7,677 bases of DNA from Myxococcales bacterium (GTDB lineage: Bacteria > Myxococcota_C > UBA6777): contig JALTMC010000108.1 in assembly GCA_027005175.1 (NCBI GenBank), positions 1 to 7,677 on the forward strand, written 5' to 3'. Every line of letters starts with the position of its first letter. Position 1 is the first letter of the stretch. The position numbers were made by a program, and so were the translations under genes. The notes below the pieces were generated by a model. It worked only from the letters and a program-made list of their open reading frames with translations, was not told the DNA's origin and made no database searches. Shown here piece after piece: positions 1-6,081 of the stretch.

Positions 1-374
1 CCCCACCCACGAGCCCCTGTAAAAAATCGTTTGATTCGGTCCCCAGGGCTGGAGCCATCTTTCCCTGTGTGGCTGAAGTATCCTTGGGTTGCCATATCTT
101 TGCTGTGTGCACGTGCAGCTTTTGATACAAGACGATGGTACATCATGGGTTTGCAAGGAGCATAGCTTTTGCTTTCCCAGGTCTTGTTCTTTGGTGCTTT
201 TGGATTGTGATAATCCTTTTTGGCCTTGGCTGGATCTTGCCGGGCTCGGTTGGTCCAAACAAGTTGGTACATCTCTTCATAGGCAGGGTAGTCTTCCACC
301 ACTTCACCATAAGCAAAAACAGAGGATGGCAACAATACCATCCATGCACAGACAAACACGGTTCGAAATCTCAT
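1..374 (-). CDS. Secreted CAP/SCP-domain (YkwD-like) protein, N-terminal part, cut by window edge
   Basis: Reading from ATG at 374 towards base 1 gives 124 codons with no stop, so the gene continues outside the window. Residues 1-21 form a Sec signal peptide: basic start MRFR, a hydrophobic core, and a cleavage site after VFA. The mature part has the hallmarks of the CAP (CRISP/antigen 5/PR-1) fold: VWTNRARQDP near residues 39-48, resembling the usual start helix of the LIN.AR..P type, and AARAHSKDMATQGYFSHTG near 86-104, which carries the conserved His of the first CAP motif and the FSH.. signature. SSPGDRIK follows, as in bacterial YkwD proteins. The start is supported by AAGGA at 381-385, six bases upstream of the ATG. 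Bacterial CAP proteins are extracytoplasmic and mostly of unknown activity, so no reaction is assigned. The nearest upstream gene on this strand is about 560 bases away, so it is probably transcribed separately. The family call is firm; the function is unknown. Confidence 0.85.
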   Translation of the reverse strand, partial: MRFRTVFVCAWMVLLPSSVFAYGEVVEDYPAYEEMYQLVWTNRARQDPAKAKKDYHNPKAPKNKTWESKSYAPCKPMMYHRLVSKAARAHSKDMATQGYFSHTGKDGSSPGDRIKRFFTGARGW

Positions 375-639
375 CCTACATCCTTAGGCTGATTATTAAA
401 TTCTTCCCTGGAAATCAAAGGCCTATAACATCTTCTTCGCACTGTTGCAGTTTAACAAACAAATTCACTAGAATCAAGACAGACCGTCTGGAGTGGTCAC
501 CTGTATGCTTCTTTTGTGACAACAGTACCTTAGTGGCAGCTCTCTGTTGTGTGAAAAGATGCTGTTCAGGATATGAACCCAAAAGAACTCACTTTGTTGC
601 AGGATTTGTTGGTTTCTGGCGAATTGTAGCCTTCTTCTG
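375..639. other. Intergenic region upstream of the CAP gene
   Basis: No convincing gene is visible on either strand. The right-to-left side must hold the promoter of the CAP gene, but I see only a weak candidate: TTGATT with a 17-base spacer to TAATCA, shortly upstream of the AAGGA ribosome binding site. A short plus-strand reading frame begins with ATG at 573 and ends at TAG 627-629; it is discussed under findings and not called as a gene. Confidence 0.5.
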
Positions 640-659
640 TTTACCCGAAGTCGGGTAAA
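640..659. repeat. Perfect palindrome, hairpin with short loop
   Basis: TTTACCCG at 640-647 is the reverse complement of CGGGTAAA at 652-659, and A648/T651 can also pair, giving an 8-9 bp stem with a 2-4 base loop. Neither strand shows a T-run straight after the stem, so it does not look like a standard intrinsic terminator. It lies at the left side of the structured, G-rich segment described in the next entries and may be part of the same element. Confidence 0.75.
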
Positions 660-695
660 GCACCTTCCAGAATCTACAGCGAGATCGAAGCGCGA

Positions 696-732
696 CTGCG
701 TAGGCAGCCCCGTAGGGGTGAAGCCGTAGGCT
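696..732. repeat. Three consecutive mini-hairpins with a shared GTA loop core
   Basis: Three short inverted repeats follow each other almost without gaps. CTGC-GTAG-GCAG occupies 696-707, CCCC-GTA-GGGG occupies 708-718, and AGCC-GTA-GGCT occupies 722-732. Each has a 4 bp GC-rich stem closing on GTA or GTAG. The stems differ in sequence while the pairing and loop are kept, which is the pattern expected of a folded RNA or single-stranded DNA structure more than of a simple sequence repeat. The identity is unknown. It could be the scaffold of a transposon-associated RNA, a small structured RNA, or part of a dispersed palindromic repeat. Confidence 0.6.
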
Positions 733-775
733 GAATCAAGCGGATGGGGTGGGGGAGGATGTCAAGTGGGAGAAG

Positions 776-853
776 GTAACAGTTATGCACTTCCTGTGTG
801 GATTTGGCCTTGAGAGCACATTGGTGACGTGGGCTGAGTGCTCTCATTGTTAC
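776..853. repeat. Nested inverted repeat downstream of the beta-propeller gene
   Basis: TGAGAGCAC at 811-819 is the exact reverse complement of GTGCTCTCA at 838-846, a 9 bp stem with an 18-base loop. Outside it, GTAACA at 776-781 pairs with TGTTAC at 848-853. The structure lies about 90 bases past the stop codon of the propeller gene on the minus strand. It could end transcription or protect the 3' end of that message, but no T-run follows on the minus strand, so a classical intrinsic terminator is not supported. Confidence 0.55.
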
Positions 854-938
854 GGCAGTCTTACCATTACATGAATGATTCGGGCGAGGAGGTCATGTAG
901 TTAAGTTGATGTATTTAAGTTGGGGGATTGGTTGTTTC

Positions 939-2081
939 TTATCGTCCTTTACCTGGGCGACCATCTGTCTGCGACAACGCGGTGATACGTTTCTTTTTTG
1001 TGGTAGGACGGGCTGCAGATTTTGGGTGGCGAATAATTTTGAGGCGCCAGGCGCGTTTGGTATCCCATCCTGTGACGTAAACGTATTTGTCGTCTGGAGA
1101 GACATCGAGGCCGGAGAGGCGGTCTGGGAGACGGAGTCGCTCGATTTCACGAAAGGTTTTTGTGTCCAGTACAGAGACGGAGTGGCCGTAGTAGTTGGCA
1201 CTAAAGAGATAGCGACCGTCACTGCTCAAGTCGATGGTTTTCGGACCCACTCCCACGCGTCGTCGTTTGGTGATACGGCCTGTACGGGCATCCATCGCCA
1301 CGAGAGTACTGGAGCCCAAATAGGAGACATAGATGGTTTTTCCATCGGGGCTGACAGAGACGTGGCGGGTGAGATAGCCACCATAAACAAGACGCTTACG
1401 CTTCAGTGTTTTTGTGTCGATAAAGGCCAGCCCTGCCCCTTTTCGGTACGACATATCGCTTCGGTCTTTTTTGTTGTAGAATTCGCCAAAATTACATAGG
1501 TATAAGATCTTGCCATCGGGTGACATTGCCATGCCGCGAGGGCGATTCCATACGCGAGACTTGCGCACGATCTTGTTGGTTTTGACACTGACCACAGCCA
1601 TATGTCCATGAGGCCACCACCAACTTGAAAAGTAGACGAGCTTGCCATCAGGGCTGACCACCACACCTTTGGGATACCGATGCCCGGCTATCTTTGCTAC
1701 GATCTTATGATTGGATGTATCTATTTTCCAAATCCCTGCACGTGGACCACCTCTGACGACTTTGTCGAAGTTTGTGATATAGACAAATTTCCCATTGGGT
1801 GTGAAGGCTATCTCAACCGGCGCACCGCCCGTGTGCATCGTTTTGATGACGCGAAAGGTTCGTACGTTTAAAACGGAGATGCTCTTGCCTCCGAAGTTGG
1901 TGACATAAGCGATCGTATGGTCTGGAGAAACAGCGATCTGTTTGGGTTGACGGCCCACGCGTACAACGCCCGCCTTTTTCAACCGGAGGGTCGTGTTCTT
2001 GGGGCGTCTCCAGGCTTGTCCTTCGGCCACAAACGAGAGCCACACCATAACAGCAACTGTCAGTCCAACATATTGTCTCAT
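939..2081 (-). CDS. Exported YVTN-type seven-bladed beta-propeller protein
   Basis: The product has 380 residues from ATG 2081. Residues 1-23 are a signal peptide, with R2, a hydrophobic stretch, and cleavage after GQA. Seven copies of a (V/M)SPDGK..YV-type motif follow at about 51-61, 92-103, 141-152, 185-197, 242-253, 285-296 and 327-338, spaced about 40-55 residues. This is the YVTN/SMP30-like propeller pattern, and seven copies predict a closed seven-bladed ring. Residues 350-380 are a basic, low-complexity tail. Such proteins act outside the cytoplasm, often in binding or surface roles, and no catalytic residues can be assigned. The start at 2081 is preferred because GGAG (2088-2091) lies six bases upstream; the in-frame ATG at 2093 lacks a ribosome binding site, and the GTG at 2162 lies upstream of the -10 box. 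The gene appears to have its own promoter (2147-2175). The blade from 141 carries an unusual SSWWWPHGH segment. Confidence 0.85.
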   Translation of the reverse strand: MRQYVGLTVAVMVWLSFVAEGQAWRRPKNTTLRLKKAGVVRVGRQPKQIAVSPDHTIAYVTNFGGKSISVLNVRTFRVIKTMHTGGAPVEIAFTPNGKFVYITNFDKVVRGGPRAGIWKIDTSNHKIVAKIAGHRYPKGVVVSPDGKLVYFSSWWWPHGHMAVVSVKTNKIVRKSRVWNRPRGMAMSPDGKILYLCNFGEFYNKKDRSDMSYRKGAGLAFIDTKTLKRKRLVYGGYLTRHVSVSPDGKTIYVSYLGSSTLVAMDARTGRITKRRRVGVGPKTIDLSSDGRYLFSANYYGHSVSVLDTKTFREIERLRLPDRLSGLDVSPDDKYVYVTGWDTKRAWRLKIIRHPKSAARPTTKKKRITALSQTDGRPGKGR

Positions 2082-2146
2082 CAGAAACTCCATTTTTAGG
2101 ATGCCTTGACCAACATCCTCACTTAAACAAATATCCATTCCTTTGG

Positions 2147-2175
2147 AAGATACGGTACCCACCTCAGTGCGTCAA
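2147..2175 (-). promoter_or_regulatory. Sigma70-like promoter for the beta-propeller gene
   Basis: On the minus strand TTGACG (2175-2170) is followed after exactly 17 bases by TATCTT (2152-2147). This matches the -35 consensus at five of six positions and the -10 consensus at four of six. The -10 box lies about 65 bases upstream of the chosen ATG at 2081. Transcription starting here would exclude the GTG at 2162 as a start codon. Confidence 0.55.
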
Positions 2176-2259
2176 TTCTATGACGTATGCAGGCGATGGT
2201 TGCTTGCATTGCTTATCGAAAGGATAAAGTATAGAAACCATAGGCCGGTATCTCGGTGT

Positions 2260-2448
2260 ATACAGGTAATGTTTGCTTGGATTGGTCATGAGGTGATTGT
2301 TGCTTGCATTGGTCATGAGGTGATTGTTGCTTGCTTTGCTCATGAGGTGATTGTTGCTTGCTTTGCTCATGAGGTGATGGTTGCTTGCTTTGCTCATGAG
2401 GTGATGGTTGCTTGGATTGGTCATGAGGTGATGGTTGTTTGCGTTACT
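2260..2448. repeat. 27-bp tandem repeat (minisatellite), six units plus a degenerate one
   Basis: Units beginning with CATGAGGTGAT start at 2287, 2314, 2341, 2368, 2395 and 2422, exactly 27 bases apart. A more diverged unit occupies 2260-2286, and an isolated partial copy lies at 2188-2214. The units at 2314 and 2341 are identical. Units differ in a few fixed places: ATTGGT or TTTGCT at the unit end, and GATTG or GATGG in the middle. No unique spacers separate the units, so this is not a CRISPR array. The last unit (2422-2448) includes the TAA stop of the carboxyltransferase gene (2444-2446). Because 27 is a multiple of three, the array stays open in several frames on both strands, which explains the repetitive reading frames without requiring a protein. 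Copy number is likely to vary between strains. Confidence 0.93.
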
Positions 2449-4456
2449 CATTGGGTGTGAGTTCAAGGATCAGTTGACCTTCGACAAGAGCATCACCGAG
2501 TTTGGCATGAATGGCGTGAATGGTGCCGGAGAGAGGAGCGCGGACTGCATTCTCTGTCTTCATGACTTCGATGTTGGCGAGTTCATCGTCATGTTCCACA
2601 TGCATTCCTTCACTGAGCTTGTGTGTGGGAGAGCCCAAACGCCAGAGGTTTCCGCTCATCGGAGCGCCTACTTCTCCGGGGTTGCTTGGGTCTGCATAGC
2701 GAATCAGCTTTTGACGACTGTGTGCATGGGGGGTTTCTACTGCAAACTCCTTCAACACCTGATTGACAAGGAGTTGTACGACGATCATCCCCTCATCATT
2801 CTCGGGTGCAATCGACACGACTTTCACTTGCTGGGGTTTCCCATCGATCTCAAAATCTACCACAGGGTCTTCAAGGCTCAAACCGTAGAACCAGTTCTGG
2901 GTTGGTAGGATGGTTGTGTCACCATAGGTGTCTCGAAAGTGGAGGAATTTAATGGTCGCTGCAGGGTGCTGGAGAAAGAGTATTAGCTCTTGTTCGGTAG
3001 GGTTGCGGCCTAGCTCTGTTGCAAGTTGTGTGCGCTCTTGTGTGAGATCGACTTCGGGGGGGCGCGGCGTTTCGGAGTTTCGGTTTTGGATGGCCGCCAG
3101 GCCTTTCTCTTCTCCAAAGGCCGATCGGTACACCCATTCTGCGGGCCAGCCAAAGGGTAGGGGGCCGTACTCGCCAAGTAGTAACTTTCGCAAGTCGTCG
3201 GGAGCAGGGGCGTATAGGCGCAACAGATCCTCTTGTTCTTGTGGTGTCATCGCGTCAAAGTCCTGCTCAAGTTCCAGGAATTTCTCGAGCATCGCAAGCA
3301 ATGCTTTAACGGCCTTGGCGCCACCTTCTTGTTCACGCTTTTGTATGATGCTGGCCCACGTCGTCCAGGTGATTTGTGAACCGGGTGTGACATCAAAGTA
3401 TTTGATGATCTGGTTTCCACAGCTCATACCTTTGAGGATCCACGGCATTAAGGAGAGAAACCCCCCTTTTTCAGCTTGTTCAAAGGAACTGGGAAATGCC
3501 CCTCCCGGCATTCGGTGACGCAGTACGTCATACGATGGCCCTTTAAAGGGTGACTCAAATGGCCTGTACAGGGTGATAAAGCTGCGTACCACATCAGATG
3601 CTTCATCAACGGGAGCTGCATCGATTGCAACCTCCAGCCCATTTTCTTTGAGCAGAGATATCATCGGTCGCACAGGAGGCTGACCATAAAATCGAACAAA
3701 GGCGTCATCGGTAACATCGAGGATTCGGGCTCCTGCTTTTGCAGCAGCCAACAATGACATCAACCCCAAAGCGTCCGTGTTGTGACGGTGAAGCTGAATG
3801 ATCAGGTCTGGAAACTCTTGTAGGATTGTATCCACAACAGTTGCTGTTTGTGCGGGTGAGCCAACACCTGCCATGTCTTTTATGCAGAGAATGATCTCTT
3901 GGGTTCCACCCGCCAACGACACCATCTGACGTGCGATCTTTAGGTAGTATTCATTGGTGTGGTCTGGACTGGTTGTAAAGGATATGGCTGGTTCAAAGAG
4001 CTTGCCGCCCTTCATCACTTCTTCAGCGATGGCTGTCATATTGGGGACATGATTTAGAAAGTCAAAGCATCGCCAGACATCGATGTAGGGCAGGAATGCC
4101 TTCACTGTTTCGCGGATCACCTGCTGTGGGTAGGCTCGGTAGCCCCAGACATTGGTGGAGCGAACCAGTGTTTGAGTCAGGCTTCCCTGAAGGGCACCCT
4201 TCCAGGCCGCAGCTTCCTCAAATGGATTGATCATATTGGAGAGCATATTTTGGTGAAATCTCGCCCCTCCATGCATCTCCACTGAAAAATACCCAGCTTT
4301 TTCGTACAAGGGAGCTAGCTTGATTAAGTCTCCTTTGGTATGGCGATTTTTATAGTCGCTTTGACCGGTATCCCGAGGCCCTGTGGTCGTCAGATAAATC
4401 GACTTGTTGGTCCGAATCTCTTGTAACCGTGCTTGTATTTCCGTTGCTTGTGTCAT
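2444..4456 (-). CDS. pycB: Biotin-dependent carboxylase, carboxyltransferase plus biotinyl subunit (pyruvate carboxylase subunit B-like)
   Basis: The 670-residue product has an N-terminal HMGL-like carboxyltransferase TIM barrel, a conserved carboxylase middle part, and a C-terminal biotinyl domain. It should move a carboxyl group from biotin to a keto acid, most likely pyruvate, in the cytoplasm. By eye the metal ligands are present: D29 in RDTGQS, the lysine normally carboxylated (K193 in CIKDMAG), and H223/H225 in LHRHNTD. R28 and Q32 of the substrate motif are kept. The biotin site is K633 in EVMKTEN, with APLSG following. Several motifs are unusual: RDTGQ for RDAHQ, HNTD for HDTS, MPGGAFPSS (316-324) for MPGGQYTN, and MKT for MKM. 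ATG 4456 lies 20 bases after the biotin carboxylase stop, with a weak GAGAG ribosome binding site, so the two are co-transcribed. No sodium-pump subunits are nearby, favouring carboxylase over oxaloacetate decarboxylase. The substrate remains inferred; a 2-oxo acid other than pyruvate is possible. Confidence 0.85.
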   Translation of the reverse strand: MTQATEIQARLQEIRTNKSIYLTTTGPRDTGQSDYKNRHTKGDLIKLAPLYEKAGYFSVEMHGGARFHQNMLSNMINPFEEAAAWKGALQGSLTQTLVRSTNVWGYRAYPQQVIRETVKAFLPYIDVWRCFDFLNHVPNMTAIAEEVMKGGKLFEPAISFTTSPDHTNEYYLKIARQMVSLAGGTQEIILCIKDMAGVGSPAQTATVVDTILQEFPDLIIQLHRHNTDALGLMSLLAAAKAGARILDVTDDAFVRFYGQPPVRPMISLLKENGLEVAIDAAPVDEASDVVRSFITLYRPFESPFKGPSYDVLRHRMPGGAFPSSFEQAEKGGFLSLMPWILKGMSCGNQIIKYFDVTPGSQITWTTWASIIQKREQEGGAKAVKALLAMLEKFLELEQDFDAMTPQEQEDLLRLYAPAPDDLRKLLLGEYGPLPFGWPAEWVYRSAFGEEKGLAAIQNRNSETPRPPEVDLTQERTQLATELGRNPTEQELILFLQHPAATIKFLHFRDTYGDTTILPTQNWFYGLSLEDPVVDFEIDGKPQQVKVVSIAPENDEGMIVVQLLVNQVLKEFAVETPHAHSRQKLIRYADPSNPGEVGAPMSGNLWRLGSPTHKLSEGMHVEHDDELANIEVMKTENAVRAPLSGTIHAIHAKLGDALVEGQLILELTPNE

Positions 4457-4476
4457 CCGCTCTCTCTATCCAACGT

Positions 4477-5919
4477 TTAAAAACAATGCTTATTTCGGCC
4501 CAGAGCCGTACTTTCAGCGAGCAGCCGAGCGATCTTCATCACCTCAGCTTCTTTTTCTTCATATCCTGTTACTTCGTCGTGATAGCTCGGGATAAACGTG
4601 GTGTCATACTGCCCTGAGGTATACGCTGGATGTTTCATGATTTGCTGATGCATGGGTAGTGTTGTTTTGATACCTTCCACCTTAAACTCATCAAGTGCGC
4701 CTCGCATATGTTGTAAGGCGACATCACGGGTTTCCCCCCAGACACATAACTTGGCGATCAAGCTGTCATAGTAGGCGGGGATCTTCCAGTGGGTATAAAC
4801 ACCTGTATCAACTCGTACAAAGGGTCCACTTGGGAGCTGAAAGTGTGTGATGCGATTGGCTGAGGGAGCAAAGCCTTTCTTGGGATCTTCCGCGTTGATG
4901 CGACATTGCAAAGCATGCCCTGAAAACGATAGATCGTCCTGTTTGAATGGCAAGGGGAGACCCGCTCGGGTTTCAATCATCAAACGAATCAGATCGTATC
5001 CTGTGATTAACTCTGTGACTGTGTGCTCCACTTGGATCCTTGTGTTGACTTCCAGCGCATATAGTTTGCCTTCCTGGCTATACAAAAACTCCATGGTTCC
5101 GGCTGTCACATAACCGATCTGACGGACTGCGTCTGTCACTCGTTTGCCAATATCTGCACGTTGTGCTGGCGTCAATACTGTGGATGGTGCTTCCTCTACG
5201 AGCTTTTGGTGCGACCTCTGAATGGAGCATTCACGCTCAAAGAGGTGGACTGCGTTACCATGTTGGTCTGCGACAAATTGGAACTCAATGTGGCGACCCG
5301 AAGCGATATATTTCTCCACATAAACACGAGGATCACCAAAGCTTTTTTCTGCAACGGAGCGGGATTTGTGCCAGGCCTCTTTTACTTCATCAGCCTTGTA
5401 CACAAGCTCCATCCCCTTGCCACCACCACCAGCAGCTGGCTTCAACAACACGGGCCATCCCACATCGTTTCCAAAATTAACGACCTCATCGGGACCATTG
5501 ATGTCTTCTAAGCCCGGAATAATCGGAACTCCATAGGCTTGAAGTGTGCGGCGAGTCTCTTCCTTGTCGCCCATCTTCCGAATCACAGAAGCCGGTGGGC
5601 CGATAAAGGCAATCCCTGCACTCTCACAAGCCTCGACAAACTCCGCATTCTCTGCAAGGAAACCATAGCCTGGATGAAGGGCGTCACAACCACTGCTCTT
5701 CGCCGCTGCCAGAATTCGTTCAAAATGAAGGTAGCTCTCTGCTCCTGGTGAAGGCCCGAGATAAACAGCCTCATCTGCCATCTGCACATGGAGCGACAGA
5801 CGATCACAGTCTGAGTACGCCGCAACGCTCGGTATTCCCAACGTACGACATGCCCGGATAATTCGACACGCGATCTCACCGCGATTGGCCACAAATATTT
5901 TTTGGAATAGCTCTGCCAT
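4477..5919 (-). CDS. pycA: Biotin carboxylase subunit (PycA/AccC family)
   Basis: The product, 480 residues, uses ATP and bicarbonate to carboxylate biotin carried on a partner domain. It has the full ATP-grasp biotin carboxylase layout. The N-terminal part carries ANRGEIACRI (11-20) and LHPGYGFLAEN (81-91). The glycine-rich ATP loop AAGGGGKGM is at 162-170. ERECSIQRSHQK at 228-239 holds the active-site lysine. EVNTRIQVEH at 290-299 supplies metal and bicarbonate contacts (E290, N292, R294, E298), and QCRINAEDP at 338-346 ends the catalytic set. All key residues look intact; the only changes seen are EVN for EMN and HT for HP. At 480 residues it is longer than typical AccC (about 450) and closer to two-subunit pyruvate carboxylase PycA. 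The biotinyl carboxyltransferase follows 20 bases downstream, and no acetyl-CoA carboxylase accB is adjacent, so PycA is the better role. Automatic annotation may still name it accC. The start is fixed by an excellent GAGGAG site. Confidence 0.92.
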   Translation of the reverse strand: MAELFQKIFVANRGEIACRIIRACRTLGIPSVAAYSDCDRLSLHVQMADEAVYLGPSPGAESYLHFERILAAAKSSGCDALHPGYGFLAENAEFVEACESAGIAFIGPPASVIRKMGDKEETRRTLQAYGVPIIPGLEDINGPDEVVNFGNDVGWPVLLKPAAGGGGKGMELVYKADEVKEAWHKSRSVAEKSFGDPRVYVEKYIASGRHIEFQFVADQHGNAVHLFERECSIQRSHQKLVEEAPSTVLTPAQRADIGKRVTDAVRQIGYVTAGTMEFLYSQEGKLYALEVNTRIQVEHTVTELITGYDLIRLMIETRAGLPLPFKQDDLSFSGHALQCRINAEDPKKGFAPSANRITHFQLPSGPFVRVDTGVYTHWKIPAYYDSLIAKLCVWGETRDVALQHMRGALDEFKVEGIKTTLPMHQQIMKHPAYTSGQYDTTFIPSYHDEVTGYEEKEAEVMKIARLLAESTALGRNKHCF

Positions 5920-5924
5920 TCTTT

Positions 5925-5930
5925 CTCCTC
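5925..5930 (-). promoter_or_regulatory. Strong ribosome binding site of the biotin carboxylase gene
   Basis: The minus strand reads GAGGAG at 5930-5925, five bases before ATG 5919. This near-perfect Shine-Dalgarno decides the start codon and suggests efficient translation of the first gene of the operon. Confidence 0.85.
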
Positions 5931-5959
5931 AGATTGACAAAATGTCTCTTTGCACAGGG

Positions 5960-5989
5960 TATCTAGCCCAATCCCTGTCAATTCGACAA
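5960..5989 (-). promoter_or_regulatory. Weak promoter candidate for the pycA-pycB operon
   Basis: On the minus strand TTGTCG (5989-5984) is followed after 18 bases by TAGATA (5965-5960), ending about 40 bases before ATG 5919. Matches to consensus are partial (four and three of six). A perfect TTGACA overlaps at 5981-5976 but has no -10 box at the right distance. ATTGACA at 5933-5939 and TGTCAAT at 5976-5982 form a spaced inverted repeat around the -10 box that could be an operator, though this is speculative. Confidence 0.25.
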
Positions 5990-6025
5990 TGGTCGAGGCT
6001 TGACCCACCTATGTAAGTAACTAAA

Positions 6026-6055
6026 TTGTATGGAACAATGAATTGTAGGTATAGT
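6026..6055 (+). promoter_or_regulatory. Candidate sigma70-like promoter for gspD
   Basis: TTGTAT (6026-6031) is followed after 18 bases by TATAGT (6050-6055). The -10 box matches consensus at five of six positions and the -35 box at three. Initiation would fall near 6062, about 20 bases before the small ORF at 6082 and about 145 bases before the gspD start. The pycA operon is transcribed the other way from the same intergenic region. Confidence 0.4.
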
Positions 6056-6081
6056 TCTTGCTGGAAAAACCATCTGAATGG

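Larger units (their letters stand above)
640..766 (+). mobile_element. Possible remnant or MITE-like derivative of an IS200/IS605-type element (tentative)
   Basis: The segment starts with a strong palindrome (640-659), carries three mini-hairpins (696-732), and ends in a G-rich tract at about 744-758 followed by GAGGATGTCAAG (755-766). Elements of the IS200/IS605 group have subterminal hairpins instead of terminal inverted repeats, some are cut at a right-end TCAA, and their 3' region is transcribed as a structured RNA next to tnpB. This arrangement would fit a short non-autonomous derivative or a leftover right end. No tnpA or tnpB coding sequence is visible in the window. The end match rests on memory of such ends, not on an alignment, so the call is tentative; the exact limits are guesses. 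Confidence 0.2.

Noticed and set aside
89-658. 189-codon plus-strand frame over the left end
   Set aside because: It is antisense to the CAP gene, whose minus-strand frame shows a signal peptide and clear CAP motifs. The plus-strand translation is Cys/Phe/Trp-rich with no family features.
640-659. Intrinsic terminator
   Set aside because: The stem is good, but neither strand has a T-run after it.
906-1499. 197-codon plus-strand frame
   Set aside because: It lies opposite the beta-propeller gene and shows no domain; it is an antisense shadow.
939-2162. Longer version of the propeller protein starting at GTG 2162
   Set aside because: It would bury the signal peptide behind 27 residues, has no ribosome binding site, and starts upstream of the -10 box. 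ATG 2081 with GGAG six bases away is better.
2260-2448. CRISPR array
   Set aside because: The 27-bp units are directly adjacent with no unique spacers, and no cas genes are visible.
2143-2460. Plus-strand repeat protein with HEVIVACFA-type repeats
   Set aside because: The frame stays open only because the repeat unit is a multiple of three. It has no ribosome binding site and is antisense to the end of pycB.
2435-3518. Two long plus-strand frames (2435-2908 and 2928-3518)
   Set aside because: Both are antisense to the pycB-like gene, which has clear motifs throughout. Their translations look random (Ser/Arg/Cys-rich).
5583-6008. 141-codon minus-strand frame overlapping the start of pycA
   Set aside because: It is in another frame over the well-supported biotin carboxylase N-terminus and shows no domain.
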